From Chitinophagaceae bacterium (lineage in GTDB: Bacteria > Bacteroidota > Bacteroidia > Chitinophagales > Chitinophagaceae): 64,000 nt of DNA. Both the position numbers and the translations under genes were made by a program. Positions within the stretch are counted from its first letter, which is position 1, and each line of letters opens with the position of its first letter. The stretch lies in the NCBI GenBank assembly GCA_947454235.1, contig CANGIY010000001.1:186001-250000 (forward strand), read 5' to 3'. The notes beneath the pieces were generated by a model that saw only the letters and a program-made list of their open reading frames with translations, had not been told where the DNA came from and made no database searches. Positions 35,067-46,700 of this stretch are shown one piece after another.

Positions 35067-36263
35067 TTGAAAGGGAAAAAAGTCATAATAGCAATTTCGG
35101 GAAGTATTGCAGCTTACAAAATTCCTTTGCTGGTTCGCCTTTTGGTGAAGGCAGGTGCAGCGGTGAGGGTAGCAATGACCAATGCTGCTAAAGATTTTGT
35201 AACACCACTTACCTTAAGTACTGTTTCCGGGCACCCTGTGATTTCAGATGTATCAGACGGGGTTGTTTGGAACAACCACGTAGAAATGGGTTTGTGGGCT
35301 GATGTTTTAGTGGTAGCCCCGTGTTCAGCTAATACCCTTGCAAAAATGGCAAATGGGATATGCGACAATATGGTGCAAGCAGTATACTTATCAGCACGTT
35401 GTCCGGTTTATGTTGCGCCTGCAATGGATGAAGATATGTGGAGGCACCCTTCAACCAAAAGAAACCTTGAAACTTTATTAGGATTCGGAAATAAAATAAT
35501 ACCTGTTGGCAACGGTTCTCTTGCCAGCGGACTGGTAGGCGAAGGCAGGATGGCGGAACCTCAGGAGATATTTGATGTGTTGGATACTCACTTCAATGCA
35601 AACAAGCCTCTGAAGGGTAAAAAAGCTTTGGTTACCGCAGGACCAACCTACGAAAAAATTGATCCGGTTAGGTTTATAGGTAACTATAGTACCGGTAAAA
35701 TGGGTTTTGCTATAGCGGAGGCACTTGCTGAACAAGGGGCTGATGTGACCCTTGTTACCGGACCTACTCAGTTAAAGACTTCACATAGTGGCGTTACAAC
35801 AATTCATATTGAGAGTGCACAACAGTTATTCGAAGCCAGCAGCCAACATTTTCCCGATTGCAGCATTGCTGTGTTAGCGGCGGCGGTAGCCGACTACCGA
35901 CCTAAACAAACAGCCAACGAGAAAATAAAGAAAAAGGATGCAGGTTTAACTATTGAACTTGAGTCTACCATCGATACACTTAAAGAGCTGGGTAAAATAA
36001 AACACGGTAAACAGACGTTAGTAGGTTTTGCGTTGGAAACCAACAATGAAATTGAAAATGCCGGCGATAAACTTAAAAGGAAAAATGCAGATGCCATCGT
36101 GCTTAATTCGTTGAAAGACGAAGGAGCTGGGTTTGGTACAGACACCAATAAAGTGACCATTCTCAACAAAAGCGGCATGAAATTGGAGCTACCTTTGTTG
36201 AGTAAAAAAGAAACCGCGGGAAAAATTGTAGAATACATTATTCAGTTGAACAATGAGCGCTAG
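35067..36263 (+). CDS. coaBC: Bifunctional phosphopantothenoylcysteine decarboxylase / phosphopantothenate-cysteine ligase
   Basis: The 398-residue product starts at a TTG (35067); no ATG is available before the conserved KKVIIAISGSIAAYK. The N-terminal CoaC half (about 1-180) has the GSIAAYK flavin segment, the active-site His in the NHVEMGLW segment, and PAMDEDMWRHP. The C-terminal CoaB half (about 185-398) begins GKKALVTAGPTYEKIDPVRFIGNYSTGKMG, the nucleotide-binding signature, and contains AAVADYRPK. The enzyme makes 4'-phosphopantetheine in coenzyme A synthesis. The stop overlaps the next gene by 11 bp, forming a small operon. Confidence 0.96.
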   Translation: MKGKKVIIAISGSIAAYKIPLLVRLLVKAGAAVRVAMTNAAKDFVTPLTLSTVSGHPVISDVSDGVVWNNHVEMGLWADVLVVAPCSANTLAKMANGICDNMVQAVYLSARCPVYVAPAMDEDMWRHPSTKRNLETLLGFGNKIIPVGNGSLASGLVGEGRMAEPQEIFDVLDTHFNANKPLKGKKALVTAGPTYEKIDPVRFIGNYSTGKMGFAIAEALAEQGADVTLVTGPTQLKTSHSGVTTIHIESAQQLFEASSQHFPDCSIAVLAAAVADYRPKQTANEKIKKKDAGLTIELESTIDTLKELGKIKHGKQTLVGFALETNNEIENAGDKLKRKNADAIVLNSLKDEGAGFGTDTNKVTILNKSGMKLELPLLSKKETAGKIVEYIIQLNNER

Positions 36264-37176
36264 GGTATTATTAGTTTTATTTGCCATGACTTTTGCATCA
36301 CTGGGTTTTGCCCAGGAGCTCAACTGTAAAGTGACCATAGGTCATGATAAGATATCAGGGGTTGATAATGAAGTGTTCAATGCCATGCAAAAGGCAGTTT
36401 ATGAATTTTTGAACCAACACAAATGGTCGAACGATGAGTTTCAAACTGCTGAAAAAATAGATGTGACTGTTTTCATTAACCTTACTGCCAATAAAGTAAA
36501 TAACGACCCTGAAGCATATTCGGCCACTTTGAGTATTTCTGCTTCCCGCCCTGTCTTTGGATCGACGTACACTTCAGCTATTTTGAACTATATGGATCGT
36601 GATTTCTCGTTCAAATTCTCGCAGTACAACAGTCTACAGTTTGACGACAATCGTGTAACTGGTGTTGATGGTCTGAGTTCAAACCTTACTGCTGTACTGG
36701 CTTATTACTCTTACCTGGTTTTGGGGTTTGACTACGATAGCTATTCCCCGCTAGGTGGTAGCCAGTATTTTAAGAAAGCCCAAAATATTGTCAACAATGC
36801 ACCTGAAGATAAATCGGTATCAGGCTGGAAGGCTACCGAGAGTTCTCGTAATCGCTATCACATTGTTGACCAGATTTTGAACACCAGATTTGAAGATGTG
36901 CGGTCATATTGGTACACCATGCACCGGGGAGGGCTAGACAGTATGTTTACAAAGCCTATAGATGCACGAAATAAAATACTCAATGGGCTCAAGAAAGTGT
37001 ATCAGGTAAACAAAGAAAATCCTAATTCTGTTTTTTTGGCTGTGTTTTTTGCTGCAAAAACTGAGGAGTTTGTTCATTTAGTAGCCCAGGCACCCAAAAA
37101 CGAAAGAGGTCAATATATATCATTGCTCACAGCAATGGATGTACCTAATGCTGCCAAATACAATAACCTGCGATGA
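36253..37176 (+). CDS. DUF4835 protein (PorD-type T9SS component)
   Basis: The 307-residue protein has signal peptide MSARVLLVLFAMTFASLGFAQ and then the DUF4835 fold: ELNCKVTIGHDKISGVDNEVF near the N-terminus, YSATLSISASRPVFGSTYTS, a central VLAYYSYLVLGFDYDSYSPLGG and a C-terminal helical part. This family is periplasmic and conserved in Bacteroidota directly after coaBC. From memory, current family resources name it PorD and link it to type IX secretion; the molecular role is not settled. The start overlaps coaBC by 11 bp and the stop overlaps the next gene by 4 bp (ATGA), so the three are cotranslated. Confidence 0.85.
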   Translation: MSARVLLVLFAMTFASLGFAQELNCKVTIGHDKISGVDNEVFNAMQKAVYEFLNQHKWSNDEFQTAEKIDVTVFINLTANKVNNDPEAYSATLSISASRPVFGSTYTSAILNYMDRDFSFKFSQYNSLQFDDNRVTGVDGLSSNLTAVLAYYSYLVLGFDYDSYSPLGGSQYFKKAQNIVNNAPEDKSVSGWKATESSRNRYHIVDQILNTRFEDVRSYWYTMHRGGLDSMFTKPIDARNKILNGLKKVYQVNKENPNSVFLAVFFAAKTEEFVHLVAQAPKNERGQYISLLTAMDVPNAAKYNNLR

Positions 37177-37535
37177 GAAAGCGAATATACCAACTATGTT
37201 ATGTTTGCTTTCTGACTTTAGTGCTTCCTTCTTGCGACGGAGTAAGCAGAGCACCTATTGACAGGGATAAAATGACTGCCATACTTTACGATATGAATCT
37301 GGCAGAAACCTGGAGTACATTCAGCTCAGGCGCCAATATGACGCAGGCAAAAAACACCGATTCTTTGGCTATTTACAACATCACCATACTCAAACACCAC
37401 GACGTAACGCTCGAGGAATTCCAGAAAAGCATGGAATGGTACAAAATGCACACTGATGAAATCGATTCTATCTATGTGCGACTCGCAAAGATTTATGCGA
37501 AACAACAAAGTGCAGAAAACAATCGAAGAAAATAG
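37173..37535 (+). CDS. DUF4296 lipoprotein
   Basis: The 120-residue product begins with a hydrophobic stretch ending LVLPSC, a lipobox, so it should be a lipoprotein. The mature part has the DUF4296 pattern: DRDKMTAILYDMNLAE, then YNITILKHHDVTLEEFQKSMEWYKMHTDEIDSIYVRLAKIY. It follows the DUF4835 gene with an ATGA overlap. The function is unknown; its position next to coaBC/DUF4835 suggests a link to cell-envelope biogenesis. The 247 bp after it hold no other gene, only the promoter of the giant cargo gene. Confidence 0.82.
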   Translation: MRKRIYQLCYVCFLTLVLPSCDGVSRAPIDRDKMTAILYDMNLAETWSTFSSGANMTQAKNTDSLAIYNITILKHHDVTLEEFQKSMEWYKMHTDEIDSIYVRLAKIYAKQQSAENNRRK

Positions 37536-37698
37536 GATATAAAGTGACTAGAATTTGGTTGTATTCACTTTAATGGAGAGTTAATAAAAACTGTCTTTCT
37601 AATAAATATGTCCCTAGTGCGACATATCATTTTGCCATTTGATGTAAAATATTTGCAATTTCCATAGGGGATATTGATTTAAATTGTCATGTCTTGCG

Positions 37699-37728
37699 TT
37701 GGTTATTCCATTTTATTATCTAACTTTA
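37699..37728 (+). promoter_or_regulatory. Promoter of the giant T9SS gene
   Basis: TTG (37699-37701) and TAACTTTA (37721-37728, one base off TAnnTTTG) are separated by 19 nt. The start codon is 54 nt downstream, leaving a leader of about 50 nt. Confidence 0.6.
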
Positions 37729-37782
37729 GCCCAAATTTGTTTTCGAAACCAGAAATCCCTAATATAATAAATTGACCCGGTT

Positions 37783-40700
37783 ATGAGAAAAGTGTATTTT
37801 CTAATCCTATTGTGTTGCCTTGGGAAATTTTCATTTGCCCAAACAGCAGCGTGTTACACGTTTAGTACTTCTTCGACCTCCTTTTCGAGTATCTCGGGAA
37901 GCGGCACCTCAGTTAGTTCTCTTTTAGGTGATGACAACACTTATTCATCTATCTCAATAGGGTTCAACTTTTCTTATTGTGGTGTAACATATAACCAGCT
38001 TTCAGCTAGTTCCAATGGTTGGCTTTCGTTGGCTAACACTTCTACTTCTGGATATCCTACTTGGGTTAACACTACATCCAGTTTTTCGTCAATGAGTGGT
38101 GGCGTCGGATTGCTGATGCCGCTTTGGGACGATTTATACGGTCGTTCGGGAAGTGGTGCCGGAGCATATTATACTACCACCGGTTCGTCTCCAAATAGAA
38201 AGTTCATCTTTGAATGGACAAACTGGGGATGGGTTTCTGGTTCTTCATCAAGGTATGGTTCAATTCAGGTAATTCTCTATGAAACTTCGAATAAGATTGA
38301 TTATGTCTATTCGAACACCTCAAGTTTGTCTGTTAGCACTGCGACGATTGGTATAGCAAATAGCACATCTGATTATCAGACATTAACTGACATGAGCTCT
38401 GCTCCTTCTACTACTACTACTACTTTTTACGACGCACTATCTGGCTTCCCTAGTACGGGTCAGGTTTATACATTCTCTCCGCCATCACCATGTTCGGGAA
38501 CACCAACTGCTGGTTCGGCAACGTCATCTTTGGGAACTGCTTGTGCGTCTTCTTCTTTCACTTTATCGATTGCAGGTGCAAGTTGTGTAACAGGTTTAAC
38601 CTATCAGTGGTATTCTTCGCCAGATGGTTCTAGTTGGACTGCTATTTCCGGCGCAACTGATGCGATTTCAAGTGTTACAGAATCATCCGCTACTTATTTT
38701 CACTGTGTGGTGACTTGTTCCGCTTCTTCTGCAAGCGCAACGTCTACATCAGTATACGTCCCTTACATATCAGTTTGTTATTGTACACCTAGCTACTACT
38801 ATGCAAGTTCTTCATGCTCTTATGGCTATACAATTAGTTCATTTGAGGTAAACGGGGATAGTAGTACTTCTATTTCTGATTATGCATCGTGCGATGGTTC
38901 AGGTTATTTAGATAGAACATCATTGACACCTGTTAAATTCATGCAGGGTTCTACTTATACAGCTTATGTTTCAACGGGCAGTACTTGTAACACACAGGCT
39001 TGGATTGACTTTGATGATGACGGAACTTTTGCTTCTTCAGAATCAGTAGGTGGTCTTAACTATTTTTACTCAAGCAGCTACTCAATTACTATTCCTGTTA
39101 CAGCCAGAACCGGTTTTCACAGAATGAGGGAAGTGTTGCACGCAGCATATTGGGGGTATGATTATCCTTCAATGGATCCGTGCGCTTACGGTTATTACTA
39201 TGGTGAAGTGAGGGACTATACAGTAAAAATTATTTCCTTGCCTGCTTGTACCTCGGCTCCTTCGGCCGGTACTTCAAGGTCTTCAGTAGGTACAGCTTGT
39301 CCTTCTTTAAGTTTCACTTTGTCTGTTTCTGGATTTTCGGTAGCTGGTGGCCTTGGTTTCCAATGGGAATCATCACCTGATAGTGCTACATGGACTCCAA
39401 TAACTGGTGCGACTGATGTTACATATACAACGACTGAATCAGCATCAAGGTACTACCGTTGTAAAGTAACTTGTACTTCAATTTCTGCGTCAAACAATTC
39501 TACGCCTGTTTATGTACCGTACATTGGTGTATGTTATTGTACACCTAACTTCTACTACGCGGCTTCATCGTGTTCTTATGGATATGTGATTCAAGATTAC
39601 GAAGTAGTTGGAGAAAGTAGTACATCAATCAGTGATGCAGCTTCTTGCGATGGCTCAGGTTATCTGGACAGAACTTCTTTGTCTGTAAATCTGATGCAAG
39701 GTCGTTCATATGGCGCTACCTTGATGGAAGGCTACATTACTTGTAGCACTGAAACTTGGATAGACTTCAATGATGACGGTAACTTTGATGCTGCCGATTC
39801 GGTGGGTGGCTATGGTAGTTTCTATTACATAGCTAACTACAATATTAATATTCCAATTACAGCTCCTACTGGTAGGCACCGTATGAGGGTCGCATTGTCA
39901 TATTATTATTCTGGTGCTCAGTATCCAAACATGGATCCTTGTATTGCTTACAGCTATTACTATGGTGAAGTAAGAGATTACACTGCCAACATTGTTACAG
40001 CTCCTCCATGTTCTGGTACGCCAACTGCAGGTACAGCATCGGCTACTGTTTATACTGCTTGTTCAACTTCTCCTCTAGTAATTAATCTTACCGGTTATAC
40101 TTCGGCTGGTAGCATTACTTACCAATGGCAGAGAGCTGCGTCTGCAACCGGTCCATGGACTAATATTTCGGGTGCAACTGCAATTCCATTCAATGCGACG
40201 GTTTCAAGTGCTGGCTATTACAGGTGTTATGTTACTTGTACGGCATCAAGTAGTTCCGATTCTTCAAATGTTGTTTTTGTAAATTACTCTACGGCTTGTT
40301 ATTGCACGCCAACTTTCTATTATAACACAACTTCATGTTCTTCATACAACTTTGCAATTGGCAGGGTACAATCAGTTGGTGATTCAAGTACAATGTTGAA
40401 TGATTCCAATGCATGCGCCGGAACTGGTTATCAGGATCGTACTATGTTAAGTGTGTCTTACATGCAGGGTAGTTCGTATGTTGTAACGGTGACTACAAAT
40501 GTTGGATCTTCTTCAACGGCATATACATTGAACAACCAAATTTGGATTGACTTCGATGACGACGGTACGTTCGCTAGTTCTGAAACAGTAGGTGGTTTGA
40601 ATGGTTATTCAGGTCTTCCCGCTGTTGGCGTAGATAATATTTCTATACCATTGACAGCACCAACGGGTAACCATAGAATGAGGGTTGTTCAAATTTATTA

Positions 40701-43700
40701 CGGCTATGGTCCAAGTTATCCTTCAATCAGCCCTTGCCCTAACGGTTCTTATCCTTATTATTACGGCGAGGCAAGAGATTATAACGCTCACATTATCACT
40801 CCTCCTCCATGTTCAGGTACACCTTCAGCAGGTTCGGTTGTAAGTTCAATTGGTACTGCGTGTCCATCACTGGCGTTTAGTTTAACTTCAACTGGCTATA
40901 CAACTGCAAGTGGTTTGTCATTCATTTGGCAGTATTCTGCTGATAGTACAACATGGAGTGATATTTCTGGTGCTACTTCTACGTCAATTTCATTGTCAGA
41001 ATCAGCAGCGACATATTTCCGTTTGAAAGTAACTTGTTCTTTCTCAAGTACAACAGCATATTCTAACGTTATTTATGTTCCTTACATCTCTGTATGTTAT
41101 TGTACTCCAAGTTTCGTTTATGCTTCAACTTCTTGTACTTATCCATTCGCACTTGGTAGGGTATTCTCTGATGGAGAAAGCTCAACCAGATTAGCTGATT
41201 CGGCAGGTTGTACAGGTACTGGTTACCAAGACAGAACAGCTTTGTCTGCGGTGTCGTACATGCAGGGCGCTACCTATAACGTTTCAGTTACGTCATCAGT
41301 TGGTTCATATTCATATTCTGTTAGTGATCAAATTTGGATTGATTTCAACGATAACTCAACTTTTGAAAGCACTGAAGTAGTTGGTGGTATTGCTAGTTAT
41401 ACAGGTTCAACAGCTTCAGCGGTTGAATCTATAACTATGCCTTATGGTGCACCAACAGGTATTCATCGTATGAGGATTGTACACGTGTACACAGGCATGG
41501 GTGTTACTTATCCTTCAATTGACCCATGTCCTTACGGTTCTTACCCTTACTACTATGGTGAGGCGAGAGATTACAACATTCGCATAGTCCCTATGCCTCC
41601 ATGTTCAGGAACTCCTACTGCCGGTTCAGCGTATTCAGCTACAGGTACACTTTGCGGTAGTGGTTCTGCTACAGTTACGCTCACTGGTTATACAGTTGCA
41701 TCATCAATTAGCTTCCAGTGGCAGTCTTCAACTGACGGTTCTACGTGGTCGAATATCTCAGGTGCTACTTCATTGTCTTACTCAACAACGTTAAGTGCAC
41801 CTACATATTTCAGGTGTTCAGTGACGTGTTCAATTTCTTCATCTACTGCTTACTCAAGCTCAATATTTATCGATTATTCTTCGGTTTGTTATTGTTCTGC
41901 AACCTATGCATTCGGATCAAGTTCTTGTTCTACCTATAACTTTTCGATAGGTAGTGTTTTGAGCGATGGTGCATTAAGTACTTCATTGCGCGATACTGCG
42001 CATTGCGACGGTTCAACGTACTTGGATAGAACCAGGTTGTCAGTTACTTACATGCAGGGTGTTTCTTACAATGCAACTGTAAGTTCAAATGTTGGGACTT
42101 ATACTTCAGGATATACAGTTACTAATCAGGTTTGGATTGACTTCAACAACAATGGTACTTTTGAAAGTTCCGAGTCAGTGAGTGGTAATGCGGGTTATTC
42201 CGGTTTGCCTGCAGTTTCAAACCAAATAGTTGTTATTCCAACTTCAGCAGATACAGGATATCATAGAATGAGAATTACTCAGGCTTATTCTGCTTATGGT
42301 ACTTATCCTTACTTGGATCCTTGTCCTACAGGTAGCTATCCTTATTATTATGGTGAAACTCGCGACTACAAAGCGAGAATCGTTCCAATGCCACCATGTT
42401 CAGGCAGACCAACAGCAGGAGTTGCTATTTCAACAACCCACTTTGCTTGTCCTTCTATGACATTTGGATTAAGCCTTACAGGTACAACAGTTGCTACAGG
42501 CTTAACATACCAATGGCAAATTTCAAGTGATTCTACAACGTGGACAAGCATTTCAGGCGCTACAGCTTCAACATACTCTGGTACTGAAACTGCAGCTAAA
42601 TATTACAGGTGCGTAGTTGGATGTACTTCTGCATCAGCTTACGACACTTCTAATAAAGTATACATAGCTTATATGACAGCTTGTTACTGCACGCCAAGTT
42701 ATTATTACACAGTGTGTAGTTGGGCAACAATTCAACGGTTCCAGGTAAACGGCGAAGGCGGTACTTCTATCAACGACCGCACAGCTCCTTGTGGAACTTC
42801 AGGTTACTCAGGTTATGAAGCAAATACTTCAATGGTTGTTAACCTTTCTCAGGGCAATTCATATACGCCAACAATTGGCTTTGGTTCATCTTACTATTCT
42901 TGGAACTATTCTGATGTTCAAACTTGGATTGACTTCAACGACAATGGAACATTTGAAAGCACAGAATCAGTAGGTGGCTATTCATATGGTTACGGAACTC
43001 CATATTCATTCAGCATGGCTATTCCATCTGGTGCAACTTTGGGGTACCACACTATGAGGTTGGTTTATCTATACACTTACTATTCTTACTCAGGATCTTA
43101 TCCAACCCTTGATCCATGTACTTATGGATATGATTACGGCGAAGCGAGAGACTACACTGTAAATATCTTACCGCCTTCATGTACTGGTTCAGTGTCGGCA
43201 GGCAGTATTTCAGCGGGTACACTTTCTTCATGTAGCGGATTTACTACTACTATTACAGCTTCTGGTTATACTGCAACAACAGGAGTAATTTATCAATGGC
43301 AATCATCAACCGACGGTTCAACTTGGACTAATATTTCGGGTGCTACAGGAACAACATACAGTGCTTCAGTAACTTCTGGTAGCACTTACTTCAGAATGTT
43401 TGATTCTTGTACTACATCAGGTACTTCAGCAGTAACTTCTTCAGTGACGTTAACAGTAAATACTGTTCCTTCAGTGGCTGCTATTACAGCTTCAACAGAT
43501 TCTGTTTGCGTTGGTGCTACAGTGTCATTGAGCAATACAACATCCGGCGGTACATGGAGCATGACAAATACAAATGCTTCAATTTCTACATCAGGAGTAG
43601 TTACAGGTGCTGCGGCAGGTAACGATACAGCAGTTTACGCCGTAACCAACGTTTGTGGTACAACCAGAGTTTACTATCCAATGCGTGTTTTACCATTACC

Positions 43701-46700
43701 AAACACTGGTACAATCTTAGGCGCTTCATCTGTATGTTATGGTGCAACCAGTGCTTACACTAACGTAGCTACAGGTGGTACCTGGAGTAGTTCTAATACT
43801 ACTGTGGCTACAATTACTTCAAGTGGTACATTATCAGCTGCTTCTGTAGGTAATACAGTACTTAGTTACTCAGTGACTAATAGCTGCGGTACATTAGCTG
43901 CTACACGTACAGTAAACGTAATCACTGTTCCGGCGGTAGGTTCAATCACTGGTAGTTCAACTGTATGCGTAAGCGCAACAACTACGCTTTCTGACACCAC
44001 TTCAGGAGGTATCTGGAGTGCAACAAACTCAAATGCTTCAGTATCGTCTACAGGTGTTGTTACAGGTGCGGTTACAGGTGTTGATACAATTAATTACTCA
44101 GTGACTAATACTTGTGGTACAACAGTTGTTAGTAAAATAATTACAATCAACCCACTTCCGGTTGCCGGCTCTATTTCTGGTCTTAGTGCGGTTTGTTCAG
44201 GCTCATCAATTTCATTGAGTGAAACTGTTTCAGGTGGTACTTGGTCAGTTTCTAACACTGTTGCAACAGTTTCAACTGGTGGTAGCGTTACTGGTCTTAC
44301 TTCAGGTTTAGATACAGTTATTTACTCAGTTACAAACTCGTGTGGTACAGCTACAGCTACACATGTAGTTTCTGTAGGTCCGGCACCAAATGCAGGTACT
44401 ATTGGTGGTTCAACATCAGTTTGTGTTGGTTCAAGAATAGTTCTTACTCAAACAGTGCCAGTATCTTCTGGTGTATGGACCATGTCTAACGGTAACGCAG
44501 TTAACTTCACAGATACAATCGTAGGTTCTGCTGCTGGTCGCGATACAGTGCTCTTTACAGTTACGAACTCTTGTGGCTCAAGAACTGCAACTTATCCTAT
44601 TACTGTTAACCCACTGCCTGATGCAGGTACAATTTCAGGTACAGGTCCATTCTGCGTTGGTCACACTGTGACTATGAGCGAGACAGCAACTGGTGGTACT
44701 TGGCACATGAGCAACAGCCACGCTACAGTTTCCTCTGCAGGCGGTGTTACGGGTGTTTCTGGCGGATATGATACATTGACATATTCAGTGACCAATGTTT
44801 GCGGTACTGATATCGATACATTTATTTTATTTGTAACTCCAACTCCTACAGCAAGTTCAATTACTGGTGTTGTTGAAGTTTGTGAGGCTGCAACAATTAC
44901 TTTACACGAGCCTGATACTACAGGGGTTTGGTCGGTAACAAATGCAAATGCAGTTATTAGCGATGGCGTTGTAACAGGTGTTTCTGCGGGTCGCGATACA
45001 GCAATTTATGCAGTAACAAATGCTTGCGGAACAGCAACGGCGAGATTCCCATTCACTGTGTTACCTCTCCCTCACGCTGGCACAATCACACTTACTGATT
45101 CAGCTATTTGTAGCGGTACTACTACTACTATGATTGATACGGTAAGCGGCGCAGTTTGGTCTTCAAGTGCTTGGGGTACTGCAAGGGTTAGTGCATTTGG
45201 TGTCGTTACAGGTATTACTGGTGGTTCAGTTATTATTTCGGTGACAGTTACAAACGTGTGCGGTACTGATATTACAAGTGTTCCATTCACAATTTTGCAA
45301 ACTCCTGATGCTGGTACAATTTATGGTCCTACATCTGTGTGTGTTGGTACTGATATTGTTATGGGTGATTCTACAGCTACTTCAACTGGTGTTTGGTCAA
45401 GTTCTGACCCTGGTATTGCAACTGTAGACCCGGCAACTGGTCATGTAACAGGTGTAGCGTCTGGTTCAGTGACAATTTACTATACTGTTTCTTCAGTACA
45501 TTGTGGAACAGCAGTTTCTAGCTACTACATTAACGTATTGCCTTTGCCTCATGCTGGTACAATCACTGGTTCACGTTTTGTTTGTGTTGGTTCAACACGT
45601 TCATTGGGTGTAACAGGAGCATTCGGTACTGGTTTCTGGTCTAGTGGGTCGCCTTCAATTGCTACTGTTACAACTGGTACAGGTATTGTTACTGGTGTAT
45701 CTGCGGGGTATGCGACAATCTACTATAGAGCAGTTACAGCTTGTGGTGCTGATACTACTACAATATTGATGGAAGTTGATCCGGTTCCTGTAGGCGGTAC
45801 GATTTCTGGTGCCACATCTTTGTGTGAAGCATCTTCAGTAACATTGAACCATGTAACTGGTACAACAACTGGTTATTGGTCAAGTAGCGATACAAGTATT
45901 GCAGTTGTTGACTCATTTACTGGTATTGTTACTGGTCGCTCAGGTGGTACAGTTACCATTTCATTCAACGTAACAACTGCGCATTGTGGTGGCGCTTATT
46001 CGCTCCATGCAATGACAATCCGTCCTTTACCAAACCCTGGTACTATTACAGGTGTTGATTCTGTTTGTCCGGGTGTCACAGTGAGCCTTGCTTCTACCGG
46101 CACATCTGGTGGTACATGGAGTACTCGTACAGGAAATGTTAGAATTACTAGTACAGGCAGCATGACAGGTGTAAATATTGGTTATGATACTGTTTACTAT
46201 TCTGTAACAAATACTTGCGGTACCAGAACAGCTATGTTGCCGGTACGCGTTAAAGCAAGGCCTAGTGCAGGAAGAATCGTTGGTGCTTCTACAGTTTGTC
46301 GTGGTAGCTCAATAACATTGGTTGATACAACCGCTGGTGGTACTTGGGCATCATCAAATGCTTCGATTCTTACAGTGAGTGGCGGCGTTGTTACTGGTCT
46401 CTCAATGGGTAGTGCTATTATTTACTACAGTGTAAGTTCAGTTTGTGGTACAGCAACTGCGAGCGATTCTATTACGGTATTGTCTCCATTGTATGCTGGT
46501 ATCAGCATCACAGCTACTCCATCAACTCACGTTTGTACTGGCGACTATGTTGCATTCCATGCTAATCCGGTTAACGGTGGTTCTACTCCTCAATATGTTT
46601 GGAGAGTGAATAGGGTATTGTACAGCACCGATTCTGTGATAGGCTTCATTCCTAGCAACAACGACTCTGTTACATTGCAAATGGTGAGCAATGCTGCTTG

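Noticed and set aside
41745-41939. Plus-strand 64-residue open frame inside the giant gene, out of frame
   Set aside because: It lies wholly in a continuous 3177-residue reading frame and has no supporting signals.
43460-46480. Regular DNA repetition in the giant gene, considered as a CRISPR array
   Set aside because: Units are long (about 240 bp), diverged and in frame with a protein domain; no short identical repeats with unique spacers.
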